DNA of 21,868 nucleotides, taken from assembly GCA_002303765.1 (NCBI GenBank), contig DBCB01000256.1, positions 1 to 21,868 on the forward strand, written 5' to 3'. The translations under genes were made by a program, and so were the position numbers. The DNA is from Planctomycetaceae bacterium UBA969 (lineage in GTDB: Bacteria; Planctomycetota; Planctomycetia; Gemmatales; Gemmataceae). Each line of letters starts with the position of its first letter. The stretch's first letter is position 1. Shown here piece after piece: positions 1 through 7,163 of the stretch. The notes beneath the pieces are model-generated. The model was not told the DNA's origin. It saw only the letters and a list, made by a program, of their open reading frames with translations, and did no database searches.

Positions 1-369
1 AGCTGTTTTAGGGGGAGTTATATTTTGGGCGGCTTTAAAAGAAATTAGGAATGCAAAAATACCAGCGATGCAAGGGGTGATACGGAGGGTGTATTCGCTG
101 GTGCCCAAAAGTAGAACAGCGGTTTTTTCGAGCCATAAAAACCCAAGAGGGGCGATTTGATAATGCCTAAGGGGTTTAGTAAGGTTGGCAAAATCAGAAT
201 CAAAGAAATTTAATGCAACAAAAGCCTCATCGCCCCAGAGTGGGAAATTCAGGGCTAAGCGCAGCAATCGTAAGCTAATTCCCAGTAAAACAAAACCGAT
301 GCAAAACCCTAATAGCAGCCTTTTTGGTCCGCTCCAGAGGTTTTGATCAGTTCTTGCGGTTACTGCCAT
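1..369 (-). CDS. GT39/PMT-like membrane glycosyltransferase, N-terminal fragment
   Basis: This is an open frame of 123 codons on the minus strand running off the left window edge, so the C-terminal part is missing. The ATG at 369 is preceded by GGGAG about 9 nt upstream (379-383). The N-terminus has a hydrophobic helix (about residues 17-40), followed by a loop with FPLWGDEAF. This Asp-Glu (D46-E47) after the first helix is the place where GT39/PMT/ArnT-type enzymes carry their catalytic acidic pair. A further segment, APLGFLWLEK, matches the 'PPLYYWL'-like stretch of the family. Such enzymes use polyprenyl-phosphate sugars as donors on the outer face of the cytoplasmic membrane. It is divergent (182 bp) from an operon containing a GT2 enzyme that could make such a donor. 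The family call is from motif and topology only; the acceptor is unknown. Confidence 0.72.
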   Translation of the reverse strand, partial: MAVTARTDQNLWSGPKRLLLGFCIGFVLLGISLRLLRLALNFPLWGDEAFVALNFFDSDFANLTKPLRHYQIAPLGFLWLEKTAVLLLGTSEYTLRITPCIAGIFAFLISFKAAQNITPPKTA

Positions 370-551
370 GCAGAAAATCTCCCGAAATGTCGATGAATCA
401 GTTGCTTATATCAAAGTTTGGGGCACCGAGGGAAGAGGAGTCGGCGAGGCAATTTGGGGCGACGCCCTTTGTTAACCGGTCTGGCAGAAAAGATTTAGAT
501 TTGGCACAATCCCCGTTTGGTTAGGAAGAATCATGGGCGCAAGGAAGTGCG

Positions 552-1586
552 ATGCCGTTGAAGCCGGAAAGTAATTTGTTCGAAGAGGCAAGCAAGCCTA
601 AAAAAGCAGGATGGGTATTGGGCTTTCGGTTACTTACAACTGCACTAATATTATTACTATCTCTTAAGTGTGTTTATATTTTTCTAGGTGGGAACTTTTA
701 CGAGGTCGTGCCCGGAAAATTTTATCGTTGCTCCCAGCTTGGAGCTACAAGGCTGGAATCCGTCATTAAGAAAAATAACATCAAAACCGTGGTTAACCTT
801 CGAGGCTGTTGCGATACGGTGCCTTGGTATATGGATCAGGTTCAAGCGATTAACAATTGCAATATATCGCAGGAAGACCTTAGCTTTTCCGCAGGCAGGC
901 TGCCTTCTACCAAAACCATTAATCAATTGGTGGATGTGATTGATCAAAGCGAAAAACCCATGTTGTTTCATTGCCATAAGGGCATTGATAGAACAGGGAT
1001 GGCGGTGGTGATGTCAGAGTTATTGCAAACAGATATTGGCCTCGATGAGGCGTTAAGGCAATTGAGTCCGTATTATGGGCACCTCAATATAGGTAGGACT
1101 GCACATATTGATGAGTTCTTTGTTTTGTATAAAGATTGGCTCGCAAAGAACGAGATTGGCCATTCGAATGATCGATTCAGGGAATGGGTAAAAAAGCACT
1201 ATGTACCTGGGGATTGCGTTGCAGAATTACATTTAATTGAAGGTGATGGCGAGATTCTGCATTTGGAAAAAGGCAGGAGTAAATTATTGAAGGTTCGGGC
1301 GCAAAATACATCGATTAGGGAATGGGTAATGAAGCCTGGAACCAACGCAGGAATTAAAGTTAAATGGCTATTGCTGACGGATGATCGCAGGGTACTGGCG
1401 AGTGGGTTCGCGGGTAATTTTCAAGCAGTGGTAAAACCAGGCGAAGGTATCGATATTTCGGTAGTGATTCCACCTCTGATGGAAGGTGGCAGTTGCTTAC
1501 TAAGGTTGGACATGAGCGATCCGCAGCATGCAGCGTTTCATCAGGCAGGTTCAGAGATTCTTGAAGCAAAGGTGATTGTGCAATGA
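552..1586 (+). CDS. Membrane-anchored tyrosine/dual-specificity-type phosphatase with C-terminal beta-sandwich-like domain
   Basis: The protein has 344 residues. The ATG at 552 follows AAGGA (541-545) at 6 nt. Residues about 22-46 form one transmembrane helix, so the rest is probably on one side of the membrane. Residues 48-200 are a CX5R phosphatase: VVPGKFYRCSQLG is the entry strand, VVNLRG follows, and the P-loop is HCHKGIDRTG with nucleophile C141 and R147. The Asp just before the Arg resembles bacterial phosphatases that also act on phosphoinositides (LipA/MptpB type), so lipid or sugar phosphates are possible substrates besides phosphotyrosine. Residues about 222-344 are beta-rich (KVRAQNTSIREW, VKPGE, SCLLRLDM) and resemble the Ig-like module appended to some polysaccharide-biosynthesis enzymes. 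The stop overlaps the next start (ATGA), indicating an operon with the membrane protein and GT2. The phosphatase fold is secure; the substrate is not known. Confidence 0.85.
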   Translation: MPLKPESNLFEEASKPKKAGWVLGFRLLTTALILLLSLKCVYIFLGGNFYEVVPGKFYRCSQLGATRLESVIKKNNIKTVVNLRGCCDTVPWYMDQVQAINNCNISQEDLSFSAGRLPSTKTINQLVDVIDQSEKPMLFHCHKGIDRTGMAVVMSELLQTDIGLDEALRQLSPYYGHLNIGRTAHIDEFFVLYKDWLAKNEIGHSNDRFREWVKKHYVPGDCVAELHLIEGDGEILHLEKGRSKLLKVRAQNTSIREWVMKPGTNAGIKVKWLLLTDDRRVLASGFAGNFQAVVKPGEGIDISVVIPPLMEGGSCLLRLDMSDPQHAAFHQAGSEILEAKVIVQ

Positions 1587-2608
1587 AAGTGCTGGTACGA
1601 GTAGTGGGAACATTGTTGCTGGTGGGATTGATTCTAACGAGGGTCAATCTGGGCCAGATTATGGATTCGTTTGCAACGCTACGCCCCACTTATTGGGTTG
1701 CTGCTTTTCTGCTTCTTTTTTTTACACAGGTTTTGAGTTGTCAGCGTTGGAAAGTCCTCGCTACTGCAGTTGGGTTTGGCGGGACATTTTATGAATACAT
1801 GAAGTTCTTTTTCATTGGTATGTTTTTCAATCTTGCCTTGCCTACTTCGGTGGGTGGCGATGTGGTTCGTGCTTGGTATCTGGCTTACAAGATGAAAGAT
1901 GACTTGGTTGAAAATCGAAGGAGCAAGGCGGTTTTAACAGTTTTTGCAGATCGGTTTAGCGGTGTTTTGGTATTGGTTGCAATTGCAGTTATAGCAACAA
2001 TTTTCAGCCCTGTGGAATTGCCCGTGTGGGTTAAAGGTTCCGTGATGTCGATAGGGTTGGGTGCTATTGGATCGTTGGCAATGCTGCCCTTGATTGCAAA
2101 ATTTTCAGTTCGGTTTCCAAAGTTACTGGTTGTGTTAAAAAGTGCAAAGCTTTGTTTTGGGAATGTTAATGTTTTGGTGTTAACCACTGCGATGTCTGTA
2201 TGGGTGCAACTTTCAAGTGTTTCAATCATGATGCTGATAGGTTTGGGAATGGATCTGCCGATACCTTTGCCCTTTTATTTTGTGATGGTGCCTTTAGTTA
2301 CGCTGATGACCATGTTGCCTATAAGTTTGGGTGGGATGGGATTGAGGGAAGGTGCGACAGTTTTAATGTTGACGCCTTTGGCAATCGCACCTGCATCCGC
2401 AGTTGCATTATCTGTACTATGTTTTTCTGTTTATGTAGCAGTAGGAATGATAGGAATCTTTTTTTACCTGGGTTCACGGGGAAGCGCATCAAGCTCGGAC
2501 ATGAAAGATGTTCAGTTGGAAGGCGAAATATCCGGGTCAACCGAATTGGAGGAATCGCACGATGGCTCTGCTATCCGTAATAATACCGATCAAAGACGAG
2601 CAGGATAA
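1583..2608 (+). CDS. UPF0104 / LPG-synthase-TM family integral membrane protein
   Basis: The protein has 341 residues, with many hydrophobic helices across residues 1-300 and a hydrophilic tail of about 40 residues. The motif NLALPTSVGGDVVRAWYL, the early RWKVLATAVG and the later LPISLGGMGLREGA are the conserved patches of PF03706, the flippase/aminoacyl-phospholipid-synthase membrane domain family. There is no cytosolic aminoacyl-transferase domain, so it is not a full MprF. Stand-alone members often sit beside GT2 enzymes and are thought to move or modify lipid-linked sugars. The ATG overlaps the phosphatase stop by 4 bp, and the last 47 bp overlap the GT2 gene in another frame, which implies translational coupling. 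The family assignment is confident; the transport role is inference. Confidence 0.85.
   Translation: MKVLVRVVGTLLLVGLILTRVNLGQIMDSFATLRPTYWVAAFLLLFFTQVLSCQRWKVLATAVGFGGTFYEYMKFFFIGMFFNLALPTSVGGDVVRAWYLAYKMKDDLVENRRSKAVLTVFADRFSGVLVLVAIAVIATIFSPVELPVWVKGSVMSIGLGAIGSLAMLPLIAKFSVRFPKLLVVLKSAKLCFGNVNVLVLTTAMSVWVQLSSVSIMMLIGLGMDLPIPLPFYFVMVPLVTLMTMLPISLGGMGLREGATVLMLTPLAIAPASAVALSVLCFSVYVAVGMIGIFFYLGSRGSASSSDMKDVQLEGEISGSTELEESHDGSAIRNNTDQRRAG
2548..2553 (+). promoter_or_regulatory. Ribosome binding site fixing the GT2 start
   Basis: GGAGGA lies 8 nt before the ATG at 2562, inside the 3' end of the upstream gene. It favours 2562 over the in-frame ATG at 2508, which would add 18 residues unlike the family N-terminus. 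Confidence 0.75.
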
Positions 2609-3557
2609 TATTCTTGCTTTGCATGATAAAATTGCTTCTGCTTTGGAACCATACTGTGCCAGTTCTAATGGATCGGGCGTGAATGAGTTTGAAGTTGTCT
2701 ATGTAGACGATGGCAGCATTGATCGATCGCCACTAATTCTCGCAGAACTTGCCAGACGCGATATCCGCGCAAAGGTGGTTGTGCTTAAAAGAAATTATGG
2801 CCAGACTCCCGCTTTGCAAGCGGGTATCGATTGGTCGAAGGGGGATTTCATCGCCACCATGGATGGCGATTTGCAAAATGATCCTTCAGACCTGCCGATG
2901 TTGTTAGAAAAAATAAATGAAGATTGCGATGCGGCACTTGGTCAACGAGCTAACAGGCAAGATGGTTTTTGGCTAAGGAAGTTTCCGAGTTTTATTGCCA
3001 ACTGGATCATTCGGAAAGTAACCGGTTGCTCGATAAAAGATATGGGTTGCACGATACGAGTGATGAAAAGGGATTTGGCGGTTGCATTGCCTTTGTATGG
3101 AGAAATGCACCGATTTATTCCGGTGCTTGCGCAAATGTGCGGGGGTAGGTTGACTCAGGTTCCGGTAAAGCATCATCCGCGGGTTGCGGGAAAAACCAAA
3201 TATAATTTGACGAGAACTTTGCGGGTGGTTTTGGATTTAATTACCGTGAAGTTTCTTTATTCTTATCTGACAAGGCCCATGCATTTTCTTGGAACGGGCG
3301 GTTTGTTTGCAATTGGTTTAGGCTTTGCGAGCGTTCTTGGAGCAATCGCAATGAAATTGTACAGCCAAACGGATATGACAGGAAACCCATTGCTACTTTT
3401 AAGCGTGATGCTGGTTTTGGTGGGCATACAATTGATATCCATGGGGTTGTTGGGTGAAGTGATGACACGAACTTATTTTGAAAGTCAGGGAAAAGCATCG
3501 TATCTGATTCGGGATACGCATAACCTTGATAAAGCCATGATGAATAAGGCCGCGTAG
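2562..3557 (+). CDS. GT2 polyprenyl-phosphate glycosyltransferase (DPM1/GtrB/ArnC-like)
   Basis: The protein has 331 residues. The N-terminal GT-A domain (about 1-230) begins LSVIIPIKDEQDN. It carries VYVDDGS (47-52), LKRNYGQTPALQAG (75-88) and ATMDGDLQNDPSDLP (98-112), the nucleotide-sugar and metal-binding DxD signature. PRVAGKTKY near 206-214 is also typical of GtrB/ArnC/DPM1 enzymes. Two C-terminal helices (about 241-265 and 277-300) give the two-helix membrane anchor of the GtrB/ArnC type. It would transfer a sugar from a nucleotide donor to polyprenyl phosphate on the cytosolic face. It is the third gene of the operon and overlaps the preceding membrane-protein gene by 47 bp. The sugar cannot be told from sequence. 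The divergent GT39 fragment is a natural user of its product. Confidence 0.9.
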   Translation: MALLSVIIPIKDEQDNILALHDKIASALEPYCASSNGSGVNEFEVVYVDDGSIDRSPLILAELARRDIRAKVVVLKRNYGQTPALQAGIDWSKGDFIATMDGDLQNDPSDLPMLLEKINEDCDAALGQRANRQDGFWLRKFPSFIANWIIRKVTGCSIKDMGCTIRVMKRDLAVALPLYGEMHRFIPVLAQMCGGRLTQVPVKHHPRVAGKTKYNLTRTLRVVLDLITVKFLYSYLTRPMHFLGTGGLFAIGLGFASVLGAIAMKLYSQTDMTGNPLLLLSVMLVLVGIQLISMGLLGEVMTRTYFESQGKASYLIRDTHNLDKAMMNKAA

Positions 3558-3568
3558 ATGATTTATTG

Positions 3569-3644
3569 GCTTGGAGTAAAGGCTTTTTCATTGAAAAAGC
3601 TGTGGACGCCTTTTACAATTTAATTTAGAAGTTTTGCTCCAAGC
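3569..3644 (+). promoter_or_regulatory. Foldable intergenic leader with competing stems
   Basis: GCTTGGAG (3569-3576) is the exact reverse complement of CTCCAAGC (3637-3644). The pairing can continue inward through TAAAG/TTTTG with two G-U pairs, giving a 13-bp stem. It encloses a perfect 8-bp hairpin (3582-3600). An alternative AAAGGC/GCCTTT pairing (3578-3583 with 3608-3613) is mutually exclusive with the inner part of the long stem. The region starts 12 nt after the GT2 stop and ends 18 nt before the DUF1559 start. It could be a 3'-end processing structure, a leader switch, or only a stabilising fold. Confidence 0.45.
3578..3616 (+). terminator. Possible weak intrinsic terminator of the phosphatase/GT2 operon
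   Basis: AAAGGC and GCCTTT enclose TTTTTC-ATT-GAAAAA, and the right arm runs into TTTTACAATTTAATTT. The T tract is interrupted and the GC content of the stem is low, so termination would be partial. Confidence 0.35.
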
Positions 3645-3662
3645 TCGTTGAAGGTTTTTCCC

Positions 3663-4586
3663 ATGCAGAAAAAATTAGCATTTACATTGATTGAATTGTT
3701 GGTGGTGATAGCAATCATTGCGATATTGATTGGCTTGCTGCTGCCTGCGGTTCAAAAGGTTCGGGAAGCTGCAGCACGGGCCAGTTGTGCGAATAACTTA
3801 AAGCAACTTGGTCTTGCGACCCACAATTTTCATGATGTTCAAAATTATCTCCCGCCTAGTAGGATTGCGGATAATTATGCTACTTGGGCAGTTTTGCTTT
3901 TACCTTTTGTGGAGCAGCAATCAGGCTTTAATTTATGGAACCTTCAAGCCACCTACGGGGCTAATTCACTTGCTGCGCGCAGCGTTATTGTTAAATCGTA
4001 TTTATGCCCTGCAAGAAGGGGAAGTAGTTCCAATGCATTAAGCATTGATGGCGACCAAAATGCAGGTGCAGTAAATGTGCCTGGTGCTCTAAGTGATTAC
4101 GCAGGGAATGGTGGAGATAATAACACTTCTCCGGCTTGGTACGACACTTGGACTGCGAAGGGTGTGATAATTTGGTCTACTTCTAATACTGCCACGGGAA
4201 TTCCGATAGCACAGGCCAAGGGGCAGTTGAAAATCCTTGATATTACAGATGGAACCAGCAACACGATGATGTTTGGGGAAAAGCATGTGCCTTTAAATCT
4301 ATTAGGTATAGGTAGAATAACGACAGGTGGGCCTATTGGTGGTGATGGATCTGTATACAATGGGGATGATGAAGAATCATTTGTTCGTTGTGCTGGCCCT
4401 GGGTATGGAATTGTTTCAGACCCGAAATCTGCATTAGGCGCATTTCGATTTGGCAGCGTACATAGTGGCGTTTGCCAGTTTGTATTTTGCGATGGAAGAG
4501 TGAAAGCCATCAATAATTCGGTCAATACCACCATGCTACAGCGATATGCGTTGCGTGATGATGGCCAGATAATTGATGATTATTAA
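3663..4586 (+). CDS. DUF1559 domain protein with prepilin-type N-terminus and H-X9-DG motif
   Basis: The protein has 307 residues from the ATG at 3663, with GAAGG 8 nt upstream; an in-frame TTG at 3648 is less likely. The N-terminus KKLAFTLIELLVVIAIIAIL is a type IV prepilin signal with Ala at the cleavage position and Glu at +5. PAVQKVREAAARASCANNLKQ then follows, the pattern shared by hundreds of planctomycete DUF1559 proteins. Near the C-terminus HSGVCQFVFCDG fits the H-X9-DG processing-associated motif, and the end (RDDGQIIDDY) is also typical. Such proteins are taken to be pseudopilin-like and exported through a type II/IV-pilus-like machinery. Their function is not established. It ends 1 bp from the convergent lipoprotein gene. 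Confidence 0.93.
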   Translation: MQKKLAFTLIELLVVIAIIAILIGLLLPAVQKVREAAARASCANNLKQLGLATHNFHDVQNYLPPSRIADNYATWAVLLLPFVEQQSGFNLWNLQATYGANSLAARSVIVKSYLCPARRGSSSNALSIDGDQNAGAVNVPGALSDYAGNGGDNNTSPAWYDTWTAKGVIIWSTSNTATGIPIAQAKGQLKILDITDGTSNTMMFGEKHVPLNLLGIGRITTGGPIGGDGSVYNGDDEESFVRCAGPGYGIVSDPKSALGAFRFGSVHSGVCQFVFCDGRVKAINNSVNTTMLQRYALRDDGQIIDDY

Positions 4587-4587
4587 G

Positions 4588-4995
4588 TTACTTTGCCGGA
4601 GCAACTTTCAAATTTAAGTTGTTATTATTATCGGGGTTGATTGTGATGAGCAAGTCTGAAGTATCATAACTTCGGTATATAGGACTAAATTGAGGCTTGG
4701 GTTGTTTATCTAAAGGTAAATCCGAATTGCCAGGGGGTTCGATCAGGGTCACTTTGTGTTTACCCGCAACCGCTCCTTTTTTGCCCATAGTTTCAAGTTC
4801 AAATGAACCATCTTTCTGTATGCTTGCTGATGCATTTAGCCTCTTGGGATTATCTACAGACTCGCATTCGATAGTACCCTGAATCACCGGTTGTCCGTTT
4901 TGAAGCAGAATGGTTCCTTTTGCTGGATAGAGTGTAACCCCATCTCCACATCCTGAAAGTAGCAATATTGCTAAAAAGAAAACTATTGATTTCAT
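4588..4995 (-). CDS. Small lipoprotein with carboxypeptidase-regulatory-like beta domain
   Basis: The protein has 135 residues. The start chosen is the ATG at 4995, which has GAGGG (5004-5008) 8 nt upstream; a GTG at 5004 lies within that site. A hydrophobic signal ends in the lipobox LLSGC (Cys16), so the mature protein is lipid-anchored. The rest (PAKGTILLQNGQPVIQGTIE, KDGSFELETM, AGKHKVTLIEPP) is the beta-strand pattern of the small carboxypeptidase-regulatory-like lipoproteins that commonly accompany DUF1559 genes in planctomycetes. Here it is convergent with, not downstream of, the DUF1559 gene. No enzymatic residues are evident, and its function is unknown. Confidence 0.87.
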   Translation of the reverse strand: MKSIVFFLAILLLSGCGDGVTLYPAKGTILLQNGQPVIQGTIECESVDNPKRLNASASIQKDGSFELETMGKKGAVAGKHKVTLIEPPGNSDLPLDKQPKPQFSPIYRSYDTSDLLITINPDNNNNLNLKVAPAK

Positions 4996-5083
4996 GTGAA
5001 GCACCCTCAGTTAATTGAACTAAATCTAAATAAGAATTACTAAGAATCTTACAAATTTTGCAAGAAAAGCAAGAGTGTATCGT

Positions 5084-5100
5084 CTTACTTGTGGAGTAAG
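5084..5100. promoter_or_regulatory. 17-bp dyad in a divergent intergenic region
   Basis: CTTACT and AGTAAG are perfect inverted repeats around TGTGG, between the divergent lipoprotein (start 4995) and MuiA-like (start 5241) genes. It could be an operator or a leader hairpin. Nothing identifies a binding protein. Confidence 0.3.
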
Positions 5101-5176
5101 TCTTAATCTCATTGTACGGATTATGAATTAACAGGGATTGAAAGCAGAATTAAACAGCCTGTTTTCGGAGCATTGA

Positions 5177-5198
5177 GCCGTTGCTTTAGTGTTACGGC
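5177..5198 (+). promoter_or_regulatory. Leader stem-loop upstream of the MuiA-like gene
   Basis: GCCGT (5177-5181) pairs with ACGGC (5194-5198) across a 12-nt loop. TTGA/TCAA (5173-5176 with 5203-5206) can extend it with a bulge. It ends about 42 nt before the ATG at 5241. It is not followed by a T tract, so it is not a terminator. Confidence 0.25.
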
Positions 5199-5240
5199 AA
5201 GGGTCAATGTGGTGGATTAACTTTGAAAGGTGCTTATTTT

Positions 5241-7145
5241 ATGTTAAAGACATTTAAAATCGCAATATTGGTTGCGCTTATTTTTTGTGTTGGTGGTTGG
5301 TCTGCATTGGGAATAAATGCTCAAGAAGTTAAAAAGCAAAAGAGCCCAATGAAGGAGGCACCAAAAGACGTAGGTAAAGAACCTGTTGAAGCAAAAAGCA
5401 AAGTAGTTGCAGTCACGATTTATTCGGATAGTGCACTTGTAACCCGCGAAGTGGATATCCCTGCTGGGATGGGTGCTATGGAATTAGTGATTTCTTCCAT
5501 GCCTTCGAAGGTTCAACCATCCTCGGTTTATTCAGAGGGTACTGAAGGAATTCGAGTGCTGGCAACGCGGTATCGCAACAAGCCTATTAAGGAAGATAAG
5601 CGCGAAGAAGTTCGTGAGATTGAGGAAGAGCTAAAAAAGAATGAAATGGAAACTCAAAAAGTACAAGCCATGATTACTGCCAATACTGCGAACACCACAT
5701 TTCTTACCAAGTTGGAAGGGTTTGCAAGTGCCAGTACGGTCGATGCCACCGAAAAAGGAAAGTTGGATTCTGATACAGCAATAGCGTTGGCGAATTATTT
5801 GAAGATGGAGAGAATCGCCCGGGCTCAGGAAGGTGTGGAATTCGGTCAGAAATCGCAACAGATAATGAAAAGCACTCAGTTTTTAACCCGAAAATTACAG
5901 GAACTAACTAGTGGCACCGTAAGAACAGAAACCGATGCAATTATTGTGGTTGAAAAAGTAAATGCAGGTGCAGGGAAATTGCGTTTAAATTACCTTGTTG
6001 ATGCAGCGTATTGGCATCCGCAGTATAAAATCCGCGCAGGGAAAACTGCCAAGGATTCTGTCAAGCTTGAGTATCTTGCATCGGTACATCAGCAATCAGG
6101 CGAGGATTGGACGGGCGTTGAATTAACTCTTTCAACTGCGCAACCAATGTTGAACGCAACCCCACCAGATTTAAAAGGCCTAGCAGTAAGCTTAATACCC
6201 AAAGGTGGGGTAGTGCCTCCAGACAAACCAGGGACAGCCCTAGGGTTATCAAATTCTTCTGGATATATCGCAATTCCTCAGTCGCCTAATAGTGGAACAG
6301 CTCTTGCAGAGATTCAGGAGGCTTCAAAGAATTTACGCAGGCAAGCTCAGGTGGATGCCAATAAAAAAGATGAAAAGTCTAGTAACGAAATCTTTAATTA
6401 TGTCGGGAATTTGGAGCAGGCCAAAGATCTTGTTTTTCTGGGGGATGAACGACAAACTCTTACTGATCTTAATAAAACTGCGGATTCAGACCGAGAGGGG
6501 CCAAATGTAGCATACAAGCTTGAAACTAAAATCAGCATCCCTTCCAGAAATGATGAACAGGTGCTTGAAGTTGCACGAATAGACCTTCCCCCAGAGTATT
6601 TCTATAAAGCTGTTCCAGTGCTTACGCCCCATGTGTATAAACAGGCAAATCTGACCAATAAAAGCAAGTTTGTGCTTCTTCCAGGCGAAGCAACAATGTA
6701 TTCCGAAACCGATTTTGTAGGCAGGATGCAACTTCCCTTAGTGGCCATTGGTGAATCGTTCATCGTGGGATTTGGTACCGATCCACAATTACAAGTTCAA
6801 AGGCAATTAGTTGAGAAATCACGTACTATGCAAGGCGGTAACCAAGTCTTGAAATTTGAGTACCGAATTCTTCTAAGTAGTTTTAAGCAGGAAGCCGTGA
6901 AGGTTCAACTTTGGGATCGATTGCCCAAGGGTGAAAACGAAGCGTTGAATGTGACCTTAGGAAAAGTAGTCCCTGAAATAAGTACCGACCCTGTTTATCT
7001 CAGGCAGGATCGACCTAACAACTTATTACGATGGGATATCAATTTGTTGCCTGAAACCAATGGTACCAAGGCGAACACCACGACCTATGAATTCAAGGTT
7101 GAATTAGATAAGCAAATGTCGATCGGAAGTTTTAAGAGCAAGTAG
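5241..7145 (+). CDS. MuiA-like exported protein (DUF4140 + DUF4139)
   Basis: The protein has 634 residues. The ATG at 5241 follows AAAGG (5226-5230) by 10 nt and begins directly with a signal peptide (about 1-28, ending INAQ), which argues against the TTG at 5223. Residues about 54-110 (KVVAVTIYSDSALVTREVD) are the N-terminal DUF4140 signature. A charged, probably coiled-coil stretch follows (about 115-145, KEDKREEVREIEEELKK). From about residue 245 the sequence (LNYLVDAAYWHPQYKIRAG, SGEDWTGVELTLSTAQP) is the DUF4139 beta-rich domain, ending with RWDINLLPET. Full-length members are named mucoidy inhibitor A family after a phenotype in gamma-proteobacteria; the biochemical role is unknown. A terminator follows 25 nt after the stop. 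Confidence 0.9.
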   Translation: MLKTFKIAILVALIFCVGGWSALGINAQEVKKQKSPMKEAPKDVGKEPVEAKSKVVAVTIYSDSALVTREVDIPAGMGAMELVISSMPSKVQPSSVYSEGTEGIRVLATRYRNKPIKEDKREEVREIEEELKKNEMETQKVQAMITANTANTTFLTKLEGFASASTVDATEKGKLDSDTAIALANYLKMERIARAQEGVEFGQKSQQIMKSTQFLTRKLQELTSGTVRTETDAIIVVEKVNAGAGKLRLNYLVDAAYWHPQYKIRAGKTAKDSVKLEYLASVHQQSGEDWTGVELTLSTAQPMLNATPPDLKGLAVSLIPKGGVVPPDKPGTALGLSNSSGYIAIPQSPNSGTALAEIQEASKNLRRQAQVDANKKDEKSSNEIFNYVGNLEQAKDLVFLGDERQTLTDLNKTADSDREGPNVAYKLETKISIPSRNDEQVLEVARIDLPPEYFYKAVPVLTPHVYKQANLTNKSKFVLLPGEATMYSETDFVGRMQLPLVAIGESFIVGFGTDPQLQVQRQLVEKSRTMQGGNQVLKFEYRILLSSFKQEAVKVQLWDRLPKGENEALNVTLGKVVPEISTDPVYLRQDRPNNLLRWDINLLPETNGTKANTTTYEFKVELDKQMSIGSFKSK

Positions 7146-7163
7146 GTTTTAAAGTAGAAAAGC

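Noticed and set aside
324..524. 66-codon plus-strand open frame before the phosphatase gene
   Set aside because: It overlaps the start of the GT39 fragment on the other strand, has no ribosome binding site and shows no protein-like pattern.
4097..4534. 145-codon minus-strand open frame within the DUF1559 gene
   Set aside because: It is fully inside a clear gene on the other strand and has no recognisable features; typical shadow frame.
4602..4621. CAACTT/AAGTTG hairpin downstream of the DUF1559 gene
   Set aside because: The stem has only two G-C pairs and the T run after it is interrupted; too weak for a terminator.
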